Of a stretch of DNA of 64,000 nt, positions 35,286-43,549 are shown in pieces. Every line of letters starts with the position of its first letter. Within the stretch, counting starts at the first letter, position 1. The position numbers were made by a program, and so were the translations under genes. Below the pieces are notes generated by a model. That model was not told where the DNA came from and did no database searches. It was given only the letters and a program-made list of their open reading frames with translations. Origin of the DNA: Ignavibacteriales bacterium (GTDB lineage: Bacteria; Bacteroidota; Ignavibacteria; Ignavibacteriales; Ignavibacteriaceae); NCBI GenBank assembly GCA_016709765.1, contig JADJMD010000009.1:62001-126000 (forward strand), written 5' to 3'.

Positions 35286-35717
35286 TCAAACCTCAACCAA
35301 TTCTTTTTCAACTTTTGGTGCTTCTTTTGTTTTATTAAAAGTTGGAGAAACAACTTTTGGTTTTTCCCACTCAAGATCACCTTTTCGCCATTCGTAAGCC
35401 ATTCCTAAACCCAAAAGGACTAAAAATATTCCACCGATTAAAAATCCGGTCATTCCAAAATCTTTATAAACCAAAGCCCACGGAATCAGTAAAACAACTT
35501 CAACATCAAAAATTAAAAAGATGAGTGCAACAACATAAAATCTTATGTTGAATTTAATCCAAGGAGAACCTTCCGGATTTTCGCCGCATTCGTATGTGGT
35601 TAATTTTTCATGGGTTGGTCTTGCCGGGCGAATGAGTTTTGCTAGATAAACGATACCAACGACAAACACGCCTGCGGTCAATATGAAGATTAGAGCTTTT
35701 CCGAATTCTGTCAGCAT
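35286..35717 (-). CDS. nuoA: NADH-quinone oxidoreductase subunit A
   Basis: A 143-residue three-helix subunit with the conserved loop T-Y-E-C-G-E-N-P-E-G and F-N-I-R-F-Y-V-V-A-L-I-F-L-I-F-D-V-E-V. A charged C-terminal tail (about 35 residues) follows the last helix. I start at ATG 35717; an in-frame GTG at 35750 lies upstream of the predicted minus-7 box and would not be transcribed. First gene of the 11-gene operon. Confidence 0.93.
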   Translation of the reverse strand: MLTEFGKALIFILTAGVFVVGIVYLAKLIRPARPTHEKLTTYECGENPEGSPWIKFNIRFYVVALIFLIFDVEVVLLIPWALVYKDFGMTGFLIGGIFLVLLGLGMAYEWRKGDLEWEKPKVVSPTFNKTKEAPKVEKELVEV

Positions 35718-35738
35718 TATCTTTAAAAAATTTTGAAC

Positions 35739-35769
35739 CAAAATTACCACAGCATTTGTGGAATGTCAA
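35739..35769 (-). promoter_or_regulatory. nuo operon promoter with internal palindrome
   Basis: On the minus strand TTGACA (35769-35764), 17-base spacer, TAATTTTG (35746-35739): a full match to the Bacteroidota promoter form. The spacer holds CCACA-N5-TGTGG (35747-35761), a possible operator. The ATG of nuoA lies about 20 bases downstream. The remaining bases up to alr at 35999 are AT-rich; a lone TATTTTTG at 35924-35931 could be a minus-7 box for alr. Confidence 0.75.
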
Positions 35770-35998
35770 GAATTCCTAAATAAAAACATTTGAGATACTT
35801 AATTCAGAAAAATATTTTAAAATATGATAATCAAATTTAAATTTGTAAATAAAAAAGATTTTTACTTTCAGGATTTTTTACCAGCTTATTGATGTTCAAA
35901 TCTCTCAAAACTCGTAATAGTAATATTTTTGATTATTAGTTAACTTTCAGCCACAGTTTTAACCATTTTTCTAATAATTTGAACTCATAATTATTTTT

Positions 35999-37120
35999 AT
36001 GCGTCTTACTAAAGCGATTATCAATACTTGCAATCTCAAAAAAAACTTTCTGAATATCAGAAAAAAAGTTGGTAAATCTAAAATTATGGTAGTGGTTAAA
36101 GCAGATGCTTATGGACACGGAGTTAAAACTGCTGTAGATGCTCTTAATTCTCTTGGTAGACAAAAGCCGGAATATTTTGCTGTTGCAACTCCTGATGAAG
36201 GCGCTGAGTTGCGACAATTAAAAATCAAACAACCCATTTTAATATTTGATCCGTTGGATAAATTTCAGGTTAAGAAGTTTTTTGAATTTAATTTAATTCC
36301 ATCAGTTTTTACACAAGAACATCTTAACATTCTTTTAAAGGAGAAGAAAAGATTAAAATCAAACAAGAGGATTTTAATTCAAGTTAAAATTGATACAGGA
36401 ATGAATAGATTGGGTGTTGATTACAAAGAAGCTTATAAGTTTATTAAAAAATTATCTTTGGATGATAATTTTATTATAGATGGAATATTTACACACTTTG
36501 CTACGTCTGATGAAGTTGGAAGTAAATATGCAAAACTTCAAATTAAAAGATTTGATGAAGTTATAAAATCACTTAAAGAGGATAATATAAATTACGGTTT
36601 AGCCCACGCTTCAAACAGCGGAGCTATAATTGATTTTCCTGAAGCATATTATGATATGGTTCGTCCAGGAATCTCACTTTATGGTTATTATCCTTCGCTT
36701 CAAACCTCAGAATCCATTAAATTGTACCCAGTGATGTCATTAGTTTCTAAAGTTTCAACAGTTAGAAAAACAAAACGAGGAGAATCTGTTAGTTATAGTA
36801 GAAGATATTTTACGAGAGAAGAAACTAAAATTATTTCTGTACCAATTGGTTATGCGGATGGGTTTAGTAGAGCACTAACAAATAAAGCTCAAGCCATTAT
36901 AAAAAATAAAATATATAACCAGGTTGGAACTGTAACAATGGATAGAATTATGTTTGATGTTGGAAACGATAAAATAAAAATTAATGACGATGTAATCCTT
37001 ATCGGTGAAAAAGGTAAAATAAAAATAGATGCGTGGGATTGGTCAAAAAAAATAAATACAATCCCTTATGAAGTTACTTGCGGGATAAGTAAACGTGTAC
37101 CCAGAGTTATAAAAAATTAA
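35999..37120 (+). CDS. alr: Alanine racemase
   Basis: A 373-residue PLP enzyme that makes D-alanine for peptidoglycan. The PLP lysine lies in V-V-K-A-D-A-Y-G-H-G; the catalytic-tyrosine region is G-E-S-V-S-Y-S-R-R-Y; and P-I-G-Y-A-D-G-F-S-R is also present. Length and motif order are normal. Its stop overlaps the following unknown gene by one base. It is divergent from the nuo operon. Confidence 0.95.
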   Translation: MRLTKAIINTCNLKKNFLNIRKKVGKSKIMVVVKADAYGHGVKTAVDALNSLGRQKPEYFAVATPDEGAELRQLKIKQPILIFDPLDKFQVKKFFEFNLIPSVFTQEHLNILLKEKKRLKSNKRILIQVKIDTGMNRLGVDYKEAYKFIKKLSLDDNFIIDGIFTHFATSDEVGSKYAKLQIKRFDEVIKSLKEDNINYGLAHASNSGAIIDFPEAYYDMVRPGISLYGYYPSLQTSESIKLYPVMSLVSKVSTVRKTKRGESVSYSRRYFTREETKIISVPIGYADGFSRALTNKAQAIIKNKIYNQVGTVTMDRIMFDVGNDKIKINDDVILIGEKGKIKIDAWDWSKKINTIPYEVTCGISKRVPRVIKN

Positions 37121-37983
37121 TGGATTTAATTAAACATTACATAAATCAAAGTATAACCATTGCAGCAAATAATCTGCGATTAAATAATCAGCAGATTGAA
37201 GTAGTTGCATTATTGAAAGAAGCGATTAATAAATCAGATAGTCTTAGTGATGATTTAATAAATATGAAACGGATTACTGAACTATCAACTCTTGCAATTA
37301 GATTAAATGAGATTTATAATTCATTAACTCAAAATCAAATAGATTTTCTAAAAATATCTGACCAGTTTAAAGAGCATAGCAGATATTTGATAAAAGATTT
37401 AGGACATATGCTGGATATTTCAACTCCGCCTACTTTTAAAGCTGCAATTGAAAAATTAAAGGGTGCTATAGTTTTTCCAAAAGAGGAAATTAAAGTTGAT
37501 TTATCAAAACGGATCCCAGATGAAGAACCATTTGTACAAGTTACTTCTGATGAAATTAAAGAAGAAATAATTTTTAACGAAGATTTTAAAAATGATGACG
37601 AAGAAATCATTCAAAATTTTGAGCCGACAATTCTCAGTCCTATAAAACCATTAGATAATATCTTAAAAAAGATTTCTGACAACAAAATTGATTACGAGGA
37701 ACTAATTAAGTTTTCAAAAATTATGGATGAAAATGCTGCATTGTCCAGAAAAATTGGATTTGAAATATTATCAGGAATGCATCGCATAATTTCTAAAGCA
37801 TTAATTCTTATAAAAAATAGAGAGTTAATGCCAGGTAAAGATGTCATCGAAAGTTTACGCGCTTGTTTAATAGTAATAGTTGCCGTTGTGCGTGGTAAAG
37901 ATGTTGATATAAATAATTATTTAAACAAAGCAGAAGAATTTGGAAATAAATTAGCAACAATAATAAGTAAGGAAAACATTTAA
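37120..37983 (+). CDS. Unknown helical protein between alr and manC
   Basis: A 287-residue soluble protein I do not recognise. The N-terminal 130 residues look helical (I-N-Q-S-I-T-I-A-A-N-N-L-R-L-N). A Glu/Asp/Pro-rich linker follows (about 135-185). The C-terminal 100 residues are again helical and end with R-A-C-L-I-V-I-V-A-V-V-R-G-K-D-V-D. There is no signal peptide or catalytic motif. It overlaps alr by one base and the guanylyltransferase gene by one base, so it belongs to that operon. Confidence 0.7.
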   Translation: MDLIKHYINQSITIAANNLRLNNQQIEVVALLKEAINKSDSLSDDLINMKRITELSTLAIRLNEIYNSLTQNQIDFLKISDQFKEHSRYLIKDLGHMLDISTPPTFKAAIEKLKGAIVFPKEEIKVDLSKRIPDEEPFVQVTSDEIKEEIIFNEDFKNDDEEIIQNFEPTILSPIKPLDNILKKISDNKIDYEELIKFSKIMDENAALSRKIGFEILSGMHRIISKALILIKNRELMPGKDVIESLRACLIVIVAVVRGKDVDINNYLNKAEEFGNKLATIISKENI

Positions 37984-39050
37984 TGAAGCTATACGCTGTT
38001 ATTATGGCTGGTGGGGTTGGCTCACGTTTTTGGCCGCGAAGTAAAAAGAAACTGCCTAAACAATTGTTACAAATATTTGGAGATGACACTATGATTCAGG
38101 CTACGGTAAATCGTTTAGCCGGATTAGTAGAAAAAGAAAATATTTATGTGATAACGAATGAGTTGCAAAGACCTGAAGTTATAAAACAATTAAATGATGT
38201 GCCTGCTGCAAATATAATTGAAGAACCATTTGGCAGAAACACTGCTGCTTGCATTGGATTAGCTTCTGTTATCATAAAATCAAAAGAACCTGATGCAATT
38301 ACTGTGGTTCTTCCTGCAGACCATATAATAAAAGATGTAGAAAAATTTAAGCAAACATTAGAGAATGCAGCAAAGTTTGCAAATGATTCAAAAGGATTAG
38401 TTACAATTGGAATTGAACCTACTCGCCCTGAAACAGGTTATGGTTATATCCAAATAAATGATAAACCGGTTGCAGGAAATATATTTAAAGTTTTAACTTT
38501 CGCAGAAAAACCAAATTACGCAACTGCAGTTAGGTTTGTTGATAGCGGTGATTTTTTGTGGAATAGTGGAATGTTTATTTGGCGTGCTGATACAATTCTT
38601 GATGAAATAAAAAATCTTATGCCTGATTTATATGAAGGTTTGATTTCAATTGAGAAAAGTTTAACAAGTCCTAACTTTAAAGAAGAACTTAAGTCAGTTT
38701 ACGCGCAACTAAAGAAAATTTCCATTGATTACGGTATCATGGAAAAATCTTCTAAAGTATTTTTAACAAAAGGCTCATTTAATTGGAGTGATGTTGGTAG
38801 CTGGGAAGAAGTTTACCAGTTAAGTGATAAAAATGAAAACGGCAATGCAACTATTGGAAATGTATACACAAATATGGTTAACGATTCATATGTTTACTCG
38901 CCTGAAAAAGTTACAGCGGTAATTGGGCTTGATAACATAATCGTGATAAATCATAATGATAATCTTTTGATTTGCAGAAGAGATAAAGCTCAAGATGTTA
39001 AAGAAATTGTTGAGTATCTTAAAATTAATAAGATGGATGAGCATTTATAA
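37983..39050 (+). CDS. Mannose-1-phosphate guanylyltransferase
   Basis: A 355-residue nucleotidyltransferase that makes GDP-mannose from GTP and mannose-1-phosphate for surface polysaccharides. Motifs: nucleotide loop M-A-G-G-V-G-S-R-F-W-P-R-S with K-L-P-K-Q-L-L, metal site V-L-P-A-D-H-I-I, F-A-E-K-P and W-N-S-G-M-F-I-W. It is the short form without the phosphomannose isomerase cupin domain. A 57-base gap follows. Confidence 0.9.
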   Translation: MKLYAVIMAGGVGSRFWPRSKKKLPKQLLQIFGDDTMIQATVNRLAGLVEKENIYVITNELQRPEVIKQLNDVPAANIIEEPFGRNTAACIGLASVIIKSKEPDAITVVLPADHIIKDVEKFKQTLENAAKFANDSKGLVTIGIEPTRPETGYGYIQINDKPVAGNIFKVLTFAEKPNYATAVRFVDSGDFLWNSGMFIWRADTILDEIKNLMPDLYEGLISIEKSLTSPNFKEELKSVYAQLKKISIDYGIMEKSSKVFLTKGSFNWSDVGSWEEVYQLSDKNENGNATIGNVYTNMVNDSYVYSPEKVTAVIGLDNIIVINHNDNLLICRRDKAQDVKEIVEYLKINKMDEHL

Positions 39051-39107
39051 TTAATCATAATAAAATTCTACCACTAATAAATTAAATCGTTTTATAAAGG
39101 AAAAAGA

Positions 39108-39869
39108 TTGTTTATAGTTAATTCTCCTATTGTAGAAACCAAACAAGTCCACGAAAATATTTTTATTCAAAAAATTCATTCTCCTGAGGTTGCTCAAAGT
39201 GCAAAACCTGGACAGTTTTTAAATATTCGTGTTTCCGAAAATACTTTTCCATTGCTTAGAAGACCTTTTAGTGTTTGCGATGTTGAAGGTGAGAACATTT
39301 ATCTGATGTTTAACATCTTAGGTGAAGGCACTAAAATGTTAGCTCGAAAAAATAATGGTGAGACGATAGATATTCTTGGTCCTCTTGGTAATGGATTTAA
39401 TCTTGATGGTAAATATGAAACCGCAATAATTATTGCAGGCGGATTAGGTGCGGCACCGTTTCCGTTTGTTACTCGTGCAATAAAAAATAAAAAAAATATT
39501 TTAACGTTTGTTGGTGGCAGAACAGAACAAGATGTTGTTACTTATGGATTAGAAAATTACGTTTTATCTTCCGATGATGGATCTGTTGGATTTAAAGGCA
39601 ATGTGGTTCAATCTTTAGAACAGGATTTAGAAAGAATTAATATTTCTAAATCGAAAGTTTTTGCTTGTGGCCCAAATGCAATGCTTAGAGCGTTAAAAGA
39701 TTTTTGCATCAAAAATGATTTGGATTGCGAAGTTTCTACAGAATGTGCAATGGCTTGTGGATTTGGAATTTGCCAGGGTTGTCCAATTGAATCAACACAG
39801 CAATCTGATAAATATCTTTTAGTTTGTAAAGACGGTCCTGTCTTTAATGTAAAGGATATTGTGATATGA
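39108..39869 (+). CDS. pyrK: Dihydroorotate dehydrogenase electron-transfer subunit
   Basis: A 253-residue FAD and [2Fe-2S] protein that passes electrons from PyrD to NAD. Features: R-R-P-F-S-V-C flavin motif, G-G-L-G-A-A-P-F nucleotide loop, and a C-terminal cysteine cluster (T-E-C-A-M-A-C-G-F-G-I-C-Q-G-C, then L-V-C-K). The start is TTG preceded by AAAGG. The stop overlaps pyrD by four bases, as expected for a class 1B dihydroorotate dehydrogenase. Confidence 0.93.
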   Translation: MFIVNSPIVETKQVHENIFIQKIHSPEVAQSAKPGQFLNIRVSENTFPLLRRPFSVCDVEGENIYLMFNILGEGTKMLARKNNGETIDILGPLGNGFNLDGKYETAIIIAGGLGAAPFPFVTRAIKNKKNILTFVGGRTEQDVVTYGLENYVLSSDDGSVGFKGNVVQSLEQDLERINISKSKVFACGPNAMLRALKDFCIKNDLDCEVSTECAMACGFGICQGCPIESTQQSDKYLLVCKDGPVFNVKDIVI

Positions 39870-40783
39870 GCAAAGTGGACTTATCCGTTAATATTGGCTC
39901 ATTAAAATTACGCAATCCAATTTTGCTTGCATCTGGAACAGTTGGATATGGAAATGAAATTTCAGAATTTTCAGATTTGAATAAACTCGGTGCGATCGTA
40001 ACAAAATCATTAAGCCTAAAACCGAGAAAAGGAAATCCACCACAAAGAATAGTAGAAACTCCTGCAGGAATGTTAAACGCAATTGGTTTAGCAAATGTTG
40101 GAGTTGATGAATTTCTGAAAGAAAAAATTCCTTTTCTGAAAAAATATGACGTACCATTAATTTGTAACATTGCAGCAAGTTCTGTTGAAGAATATGTTGA
40201 ATGTACCAGAATCTTAACAAGTGAAGAAACTATTAAAGCTTTTGAAATAAATGTTTCTTGTCCAAATGTTAAAGATGGTGGATTGCAATTTGGTAACGAT
40301 ATTAAAGCAGTGGGCAATGTAACGGCAAAAGTACGTGCAGTTACGAATAAACCCGTAATTATTAAATTATCGCCAAACGTTTCTTACATTTTTGAATTTG
40401 CACAAGTTGTAAAAGATAGTGGAGGAGATGCGGTTTCGGCAATAAATACTTTAGTTGGTACTTCCTTTAATATTTTTACAAAAAAACCAAAAATATTTAA
40501 TATTAACGGAGGACTTTCTGGTCCTGCAATCAAACCGGTTGCACTTGCTAAAGTTTTAGAGATTTCTAGAAAAGTTGATATTCCAATTATTGGCATTGGC
40601 GGAATTATGAATTGGAAAGATGTTATTGAGTTTATGATTGTAGGCGCTTCTGCTGTGCAAATTGGAACACTAAATTTTATTGATCCAACTGCTCCAGAAA
40701 AAATTATTAAAGAATTAGAAGATTATTGCATCGCAAATAAAGTTGAAAAATTATCAAACTTAACCGCATCATATATTATTTAA
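39866..40783 (+). CDS. pyrD: Dihydroorotate dehydrogenase, catalytic subunit (class 1B)
   Basis: A 305-residue FMN TIM-barrel enzyme of pyrimidine synthesis (dihydroorotate to orotate). The catalytic-cysteine loop is I-N-V-S-C-P-N-V-K. Other class 1 motifs are A-S-G-T-V-G-Y-G, N-A-I-G-L-A-N-V-G and P-I-I-G-I-G-G-I. It is paired with pyrK, which marks the NAD-linked 1B type rather than a fumarate- or quinone-linked enzyme. folC starts directly after its stop. Confidence 0.95.
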   Translation: MSKVDLSVNIGSLKLRNPILLASGTVGYGNEISEFSDLNKLGAIVTKSLSLKPRKGNPPQRIVETPAGMLNAIGLANVGVDEFLKEKIPFLKKYDVPLICNIAASSVEEYVECTRILTSEETIKAFEINVSCPNVKDGGLQFGNDIKAVGNVTAKVRAVTNKPVIIKLSPNVSYIFEFAQVVKDSGGDAVSAINTLVGTSFNIFTKKPKIFNINGGLSGPAIKPVALAKVLEISRKVDIPIIGIGGIMNWKDVIEFMIVGASAVQIGTLNFIDPTAPEKIIKELEDYCIANKVEKLSNLTASYII

Positions 40784-42046
40784 ATGGATATTCAAGAATC
40801 GTTAAATAAATTGTTTGCGCTCCACACATTTGGAGTAAAACTTGGATTAGAAAATATCCGGAAGTTTTTAGATATAATTGAAAATCCACAGAATAATTTA
40901 AAAACTGTACACATAGCAGGATCAAACGGAAAGGGAAGCACCGCATCTTTTATTGCTAGCATTTTGATGGAAAGCGGATATAAAGTAGGACTTTACACAT
41001 CACCACATTTTGTAAAGTTTAACGAACGTATTTCTATTAACGGTAAATATATTCATGATGATTTTATAGCAAATTTCATAGACAAGTATCAAAAATACAT
41101 TGATGAATTGTCGCTGACGTTTTTTGAAGTTACAACTGCGATGGCATTTGAATACTTTTTTGATAAAGAAGTTGATTTTGCTGTGATTGAAACCGGTTTA
41201 GGTGGCAGACTTGATGCTACAAATGTTCTCGACCCACTCGCCTGTGTTATTACTTCTATTAGTCTGGAGCACACTGATATCCTTGGTGATAGGATAGAGC
41301 AAATTGCATTTGAGAAAAGTGAGATAATTAAAAAAGATGCTAAAACATTTATTGGTTTGCTGCCTGAAGTAGCTATTAATGTTATCGAAAAAAAATGTTC
41401 TGATGTTAAATCCCCTTTGTTTTGTTTAGAAGAATATATAAGCGAAAAAGATGAGCGTATTGATTTATACACCGAAGAATTAGAATTTGATGAATGGAAA
41501 ACCCCATTGATTGGTAAACATCAAAAATATAATGCTGCACTTGCCTCACTTTGCGTAACAAAAACATTTGATATTAATGATCCATCCATAATAACAGATG
41601 GAATAAAAAATGTAATTAAGAATACTAAATTGCAGGGCAGATATGAAATCGTATCAGATAATCCAAGAATCATTTTAGATTCTGCTCATAATCCTGAAGG
41701 CATTAATTGTTTAGTCAATGAGTTCTCAAAAGAAAAAAAATATCTCAAAGAAACTTCTTTACTTTTCGGTGCGATGAAAGACAAAAATATTGAGGAGATG
41801 CTATATTTAGTTAAGCCATTGTTTGATAATATCTATTTTTATGAAATCAATTACGAAAGAACCGCATCAATAAAAATATTAGCTGAAAAAGCTGAAAAAT
41901 TGAATATCAAGTATTCAATCGTTAAAGATCTAGAGGCGTTTTTTAAAGAAAAATTAAGTGGAGACAAGAAAAGTTCTCTGGTTGTTGCCGGAAGTATGTA
42001 CTTATTAGGTGAAATAAAGTCAATTTTAAGCAATATAAAATCTTGA
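40784..42046 (+). CDS. folC: Folylpolyglutamate/dihydrofolate synthase
   Basis: A 420-residue Mur-ligase-family enzyme that adds glutamate to folates. The ATP loop I-A-G-S-N-G-K-G-S-T-A-S-F and family motifs Y-T-S-P-H-F-V-K-F-N-E-R-I, E-T-G-L-G-G-R-L-D-A-T-N and D-S-A-H-N-P-E-G are intact. It abuts pyrD without a gap. The rho promoter overlaps its stop codon. Confidence 0.95.
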   Translation: MDIQESLNKLFALHTFGVKLGLENIRKFLDIIENPQNNLKTVHIAGSNGKGSTASFIASILMESGYKVGLYTSPHFVKFNERISINGKYIHDDFIANFIDKYQKYIDELSLTFFEVTTAMAFEYFFDKEVDFAVIETGLGGRLDATNVLDPLACVITSISLEHTDILGDRIEQIAFEKSEIIKKDAKTFIGLLPEVAINVIEKKCSDVKSPLFCLEEYISEKDERIDLYTEELEFDEWKTPLIGKHQKYNAALASLCVTKTFDINDPSIITDGIKNVIKNTKLQGRYEIVSDNPRIILDSAHNPEGINCLVNEFSKEKKYLKETSLLFGAMKDKNIEEMLYLVKPLFDNIYFYEINYERTASIKILAEKAEKLNIKYSIVKDLEAFFKEKLSGDKKSSLVVAGSMYLLGEIKSILSNIKS

Positions 42047-42073
42047 CAATATAAGTCTAAGTATGTAAGTTTG
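42043..42073 (+). promoter_or_regulatory. rho promoter
   Basis: TTGACA at 42043-42048, 17-base spacer, TAAGTTTG at 42066-42073, an exact Bacteroidota-type match. It gives a leader of about 115 bases before the rho ATG, long enough for autoregulation; CTCG/CGAG and ATCCT/AGGAT complementarities exist in it but are short. Confidence 0.75.
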
Positions 42074-42195
42074 GTTAAGACCTCGAGATCCTTTCATACA
42101 TATTAAGAAATACCACGAGAGCTTATCAGGATTTAACCAATTTGAAAACAATTTTAATCAAAACAATTCAACAAACAAAATAATAGGTACCGCAA

Positions 42196-43449
42196 ATGCC
42201 GATGGACATTTCTGAACTCAAATCCAAGAAGATAGTAGAATTAAACGAACTTGCTAAAGAACTTAATATCGCAGGTTACAGTGATCTTAGAAAACAAGAA
42301 TTAATCTTCAAGATTCTAGAGGCTCAGAGCGTTAAAGATGGTTTAACATTTTCTAAGGGAGTATTAGAAGTGCTTCCTGATGGATACGGATTTTTACGAT
42401 CATCAGATTATAATTATTTACCTTCGCCCGACGATATTTACGTTTCCCCTTCACAAATTAAAAAGTTTAGCCTTAGAACTGGCGACTTTGTGAGTGGACA
42501 AGTTAGACCGCCAAAAGATGGTGAAAGATTTTTTGCGTTACTGCGTGTTGAGGCGGTTAATGGTCTCTCACCTGAACACATAAGAAACCGTACGTTATTT
42601 GATAACCTTACTCCAGTTTATCCAACTAAAAAATTACAGTTAGAATCTGTTCCCGGAGAATATTCAACACGAATAATGGATATGCTTGCCCCAATTGGTA
42701 AAGGACAAAGAGGTTTAATTGTATCACCGCCAAAAAGTGGTAAAACTGTTTTGCTCCAAAAAATTGCAAACTCAATTACGCGTAACCACCCAGAAATTAA
42801 ATTGATTATTCTGCTTATTGATGAGAGGCCTGAAGAAGTTACAGATATGGAACGCTCTGTAAAAGCTGAAGTTATTAGCTCTACTTTTGATGAACCAGCA
42901 GACAGACACGTTCAGGTTGCTGATATGGTTATAGAAAAAGCAAAAAGACTAGTAGAGGCTAAAGAAGATGTGGTGATTTTGTTGGATAGTATTACAAGAT
43001 TAGCCCGCGCTCATAATATTGTTGTACCACATAGTGGTAGAATTCTTTCGGGCGGTGTGGATTCAAACGCACTACACAAACCAAAAAGATTTTTTGGTGC
43101 AGCTAGAAACACAGAGGATGGCGGAAGTTTAACTATTATTGCTACTGCTTTAATTGATACAGGTAGCCGTATGGATGATGTTATCTTTGAAGAATTTAAA
43201 GGTACCGGTAATATGGAATTAGTTCTTAATCGTGATCTTAGTGATAGAAGAATGTTTCCTGCAATTGATGTGAATCGCTCTGGAACAAGAAGAGAAGATT
43301 TACTTATGAAAGAAGATGATCTAGCAAAAGTATGGATTCTTAGAAAAATATTAAGCGACTATAGTCCGGTTGAAGCTATGGACTTTTTGCTTGATAAAGT
43401 TAGAGGTACAAGAAACAATAAAGAATTCTTAAATAACATGAACAGCTAA
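42196..43449 (+). CDS. rho: Transcription termination factor Rho
   Basis: A 417-residue hexameric RNA helicase. Domains in order: N-terminal helix bundle (L-K-S-K-K-I-V-E-L-N-E-L-A-K), cold-shock-like RNA-binding domain (L-P-D-G-Y-G-F-L-R-S and D-I-Y-V-S-P-S-Q-I), and RecA-type ATPase with P-loop S-P-P-K-S-G-K-T and D-E-R-P-E-E-V-T. It lacks the long insertion found in Rho of some Bacteroidota. Own promoter with long leader. Confidence 0.97.
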   Translation: MPMDISELKSKKIVELNELAKELNIAGYSDLRKQELIFKILEAQSVKDGLTFSKGVLEVLPDGYGFLRSSDYNYLPSPDDIYVSPSQIKKFSLRTGDFVSGQVRPPKDGERFFALLRVEAVNGLSPEHIRNRTLFDNLTPVYPTKKLQLESVPGEYSTRIMDMLAPIGKGQRGLIVSPPKSGKTVLLQKIANSITRNHPEIKLIILLIDERPEEVTDMERSVKAEVISSTFDEPADRHVQVADMVIEKAKRLVEAKEDVVILLDSITRLARAHNIVVPHSGRILSGGVDSNALHKPKRFFGAARNTEDGGSLTIIATALIDTGSRMDDVIFEEFKGTGNMELVLNRDLSDRRMFPAIDVNRSGTRREDLLMKEDDLAKVWILRKILSDYSPVEAMDFLLDKVRGTRNNKEFLNNMNS

Positions 43450-43490
43450 TTAGGTGGTTCGTACTACTATAATTTAGGGCAAATCTTTTT

Positions 43491-43520
43491 CCGGTTACAT
43501 TTAACCGATTGAATTTTATT
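43491..43520 (+). terminator. Possible terminator after rho
   Basis: CGGTTA (43492-43497) and TAACCG (43502-43507) form a six-bp hairpin with a four-base loop, followed by TTGAATTTTATT. The T-run is interrupted, so this is a modest candidate. Confidence 0.4.
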
Positions 43521-43549
43521 AAAACTATTAAAAAGTTTGAGCTAAAAAA

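Noticed and set aside
35718..35750. Longer GTG start for nuoA
   Set aside because: It lies upstream of the predicted minus-7 box and adds residues not found in NuoA.
35936..36217. Open frame on the minus strand over the start of alr
   Set aside because: It overlaps a clear alanine racemase in another frame, has no ribosome site and has low-complexity composition.
42071..42140. Perfect TTGGTTAA/TTAACCAA pairing around the rho leader
   Set aside because: The left arm lies in the minus-7 box, so it is not transcribed and cannot form in the mRNA.
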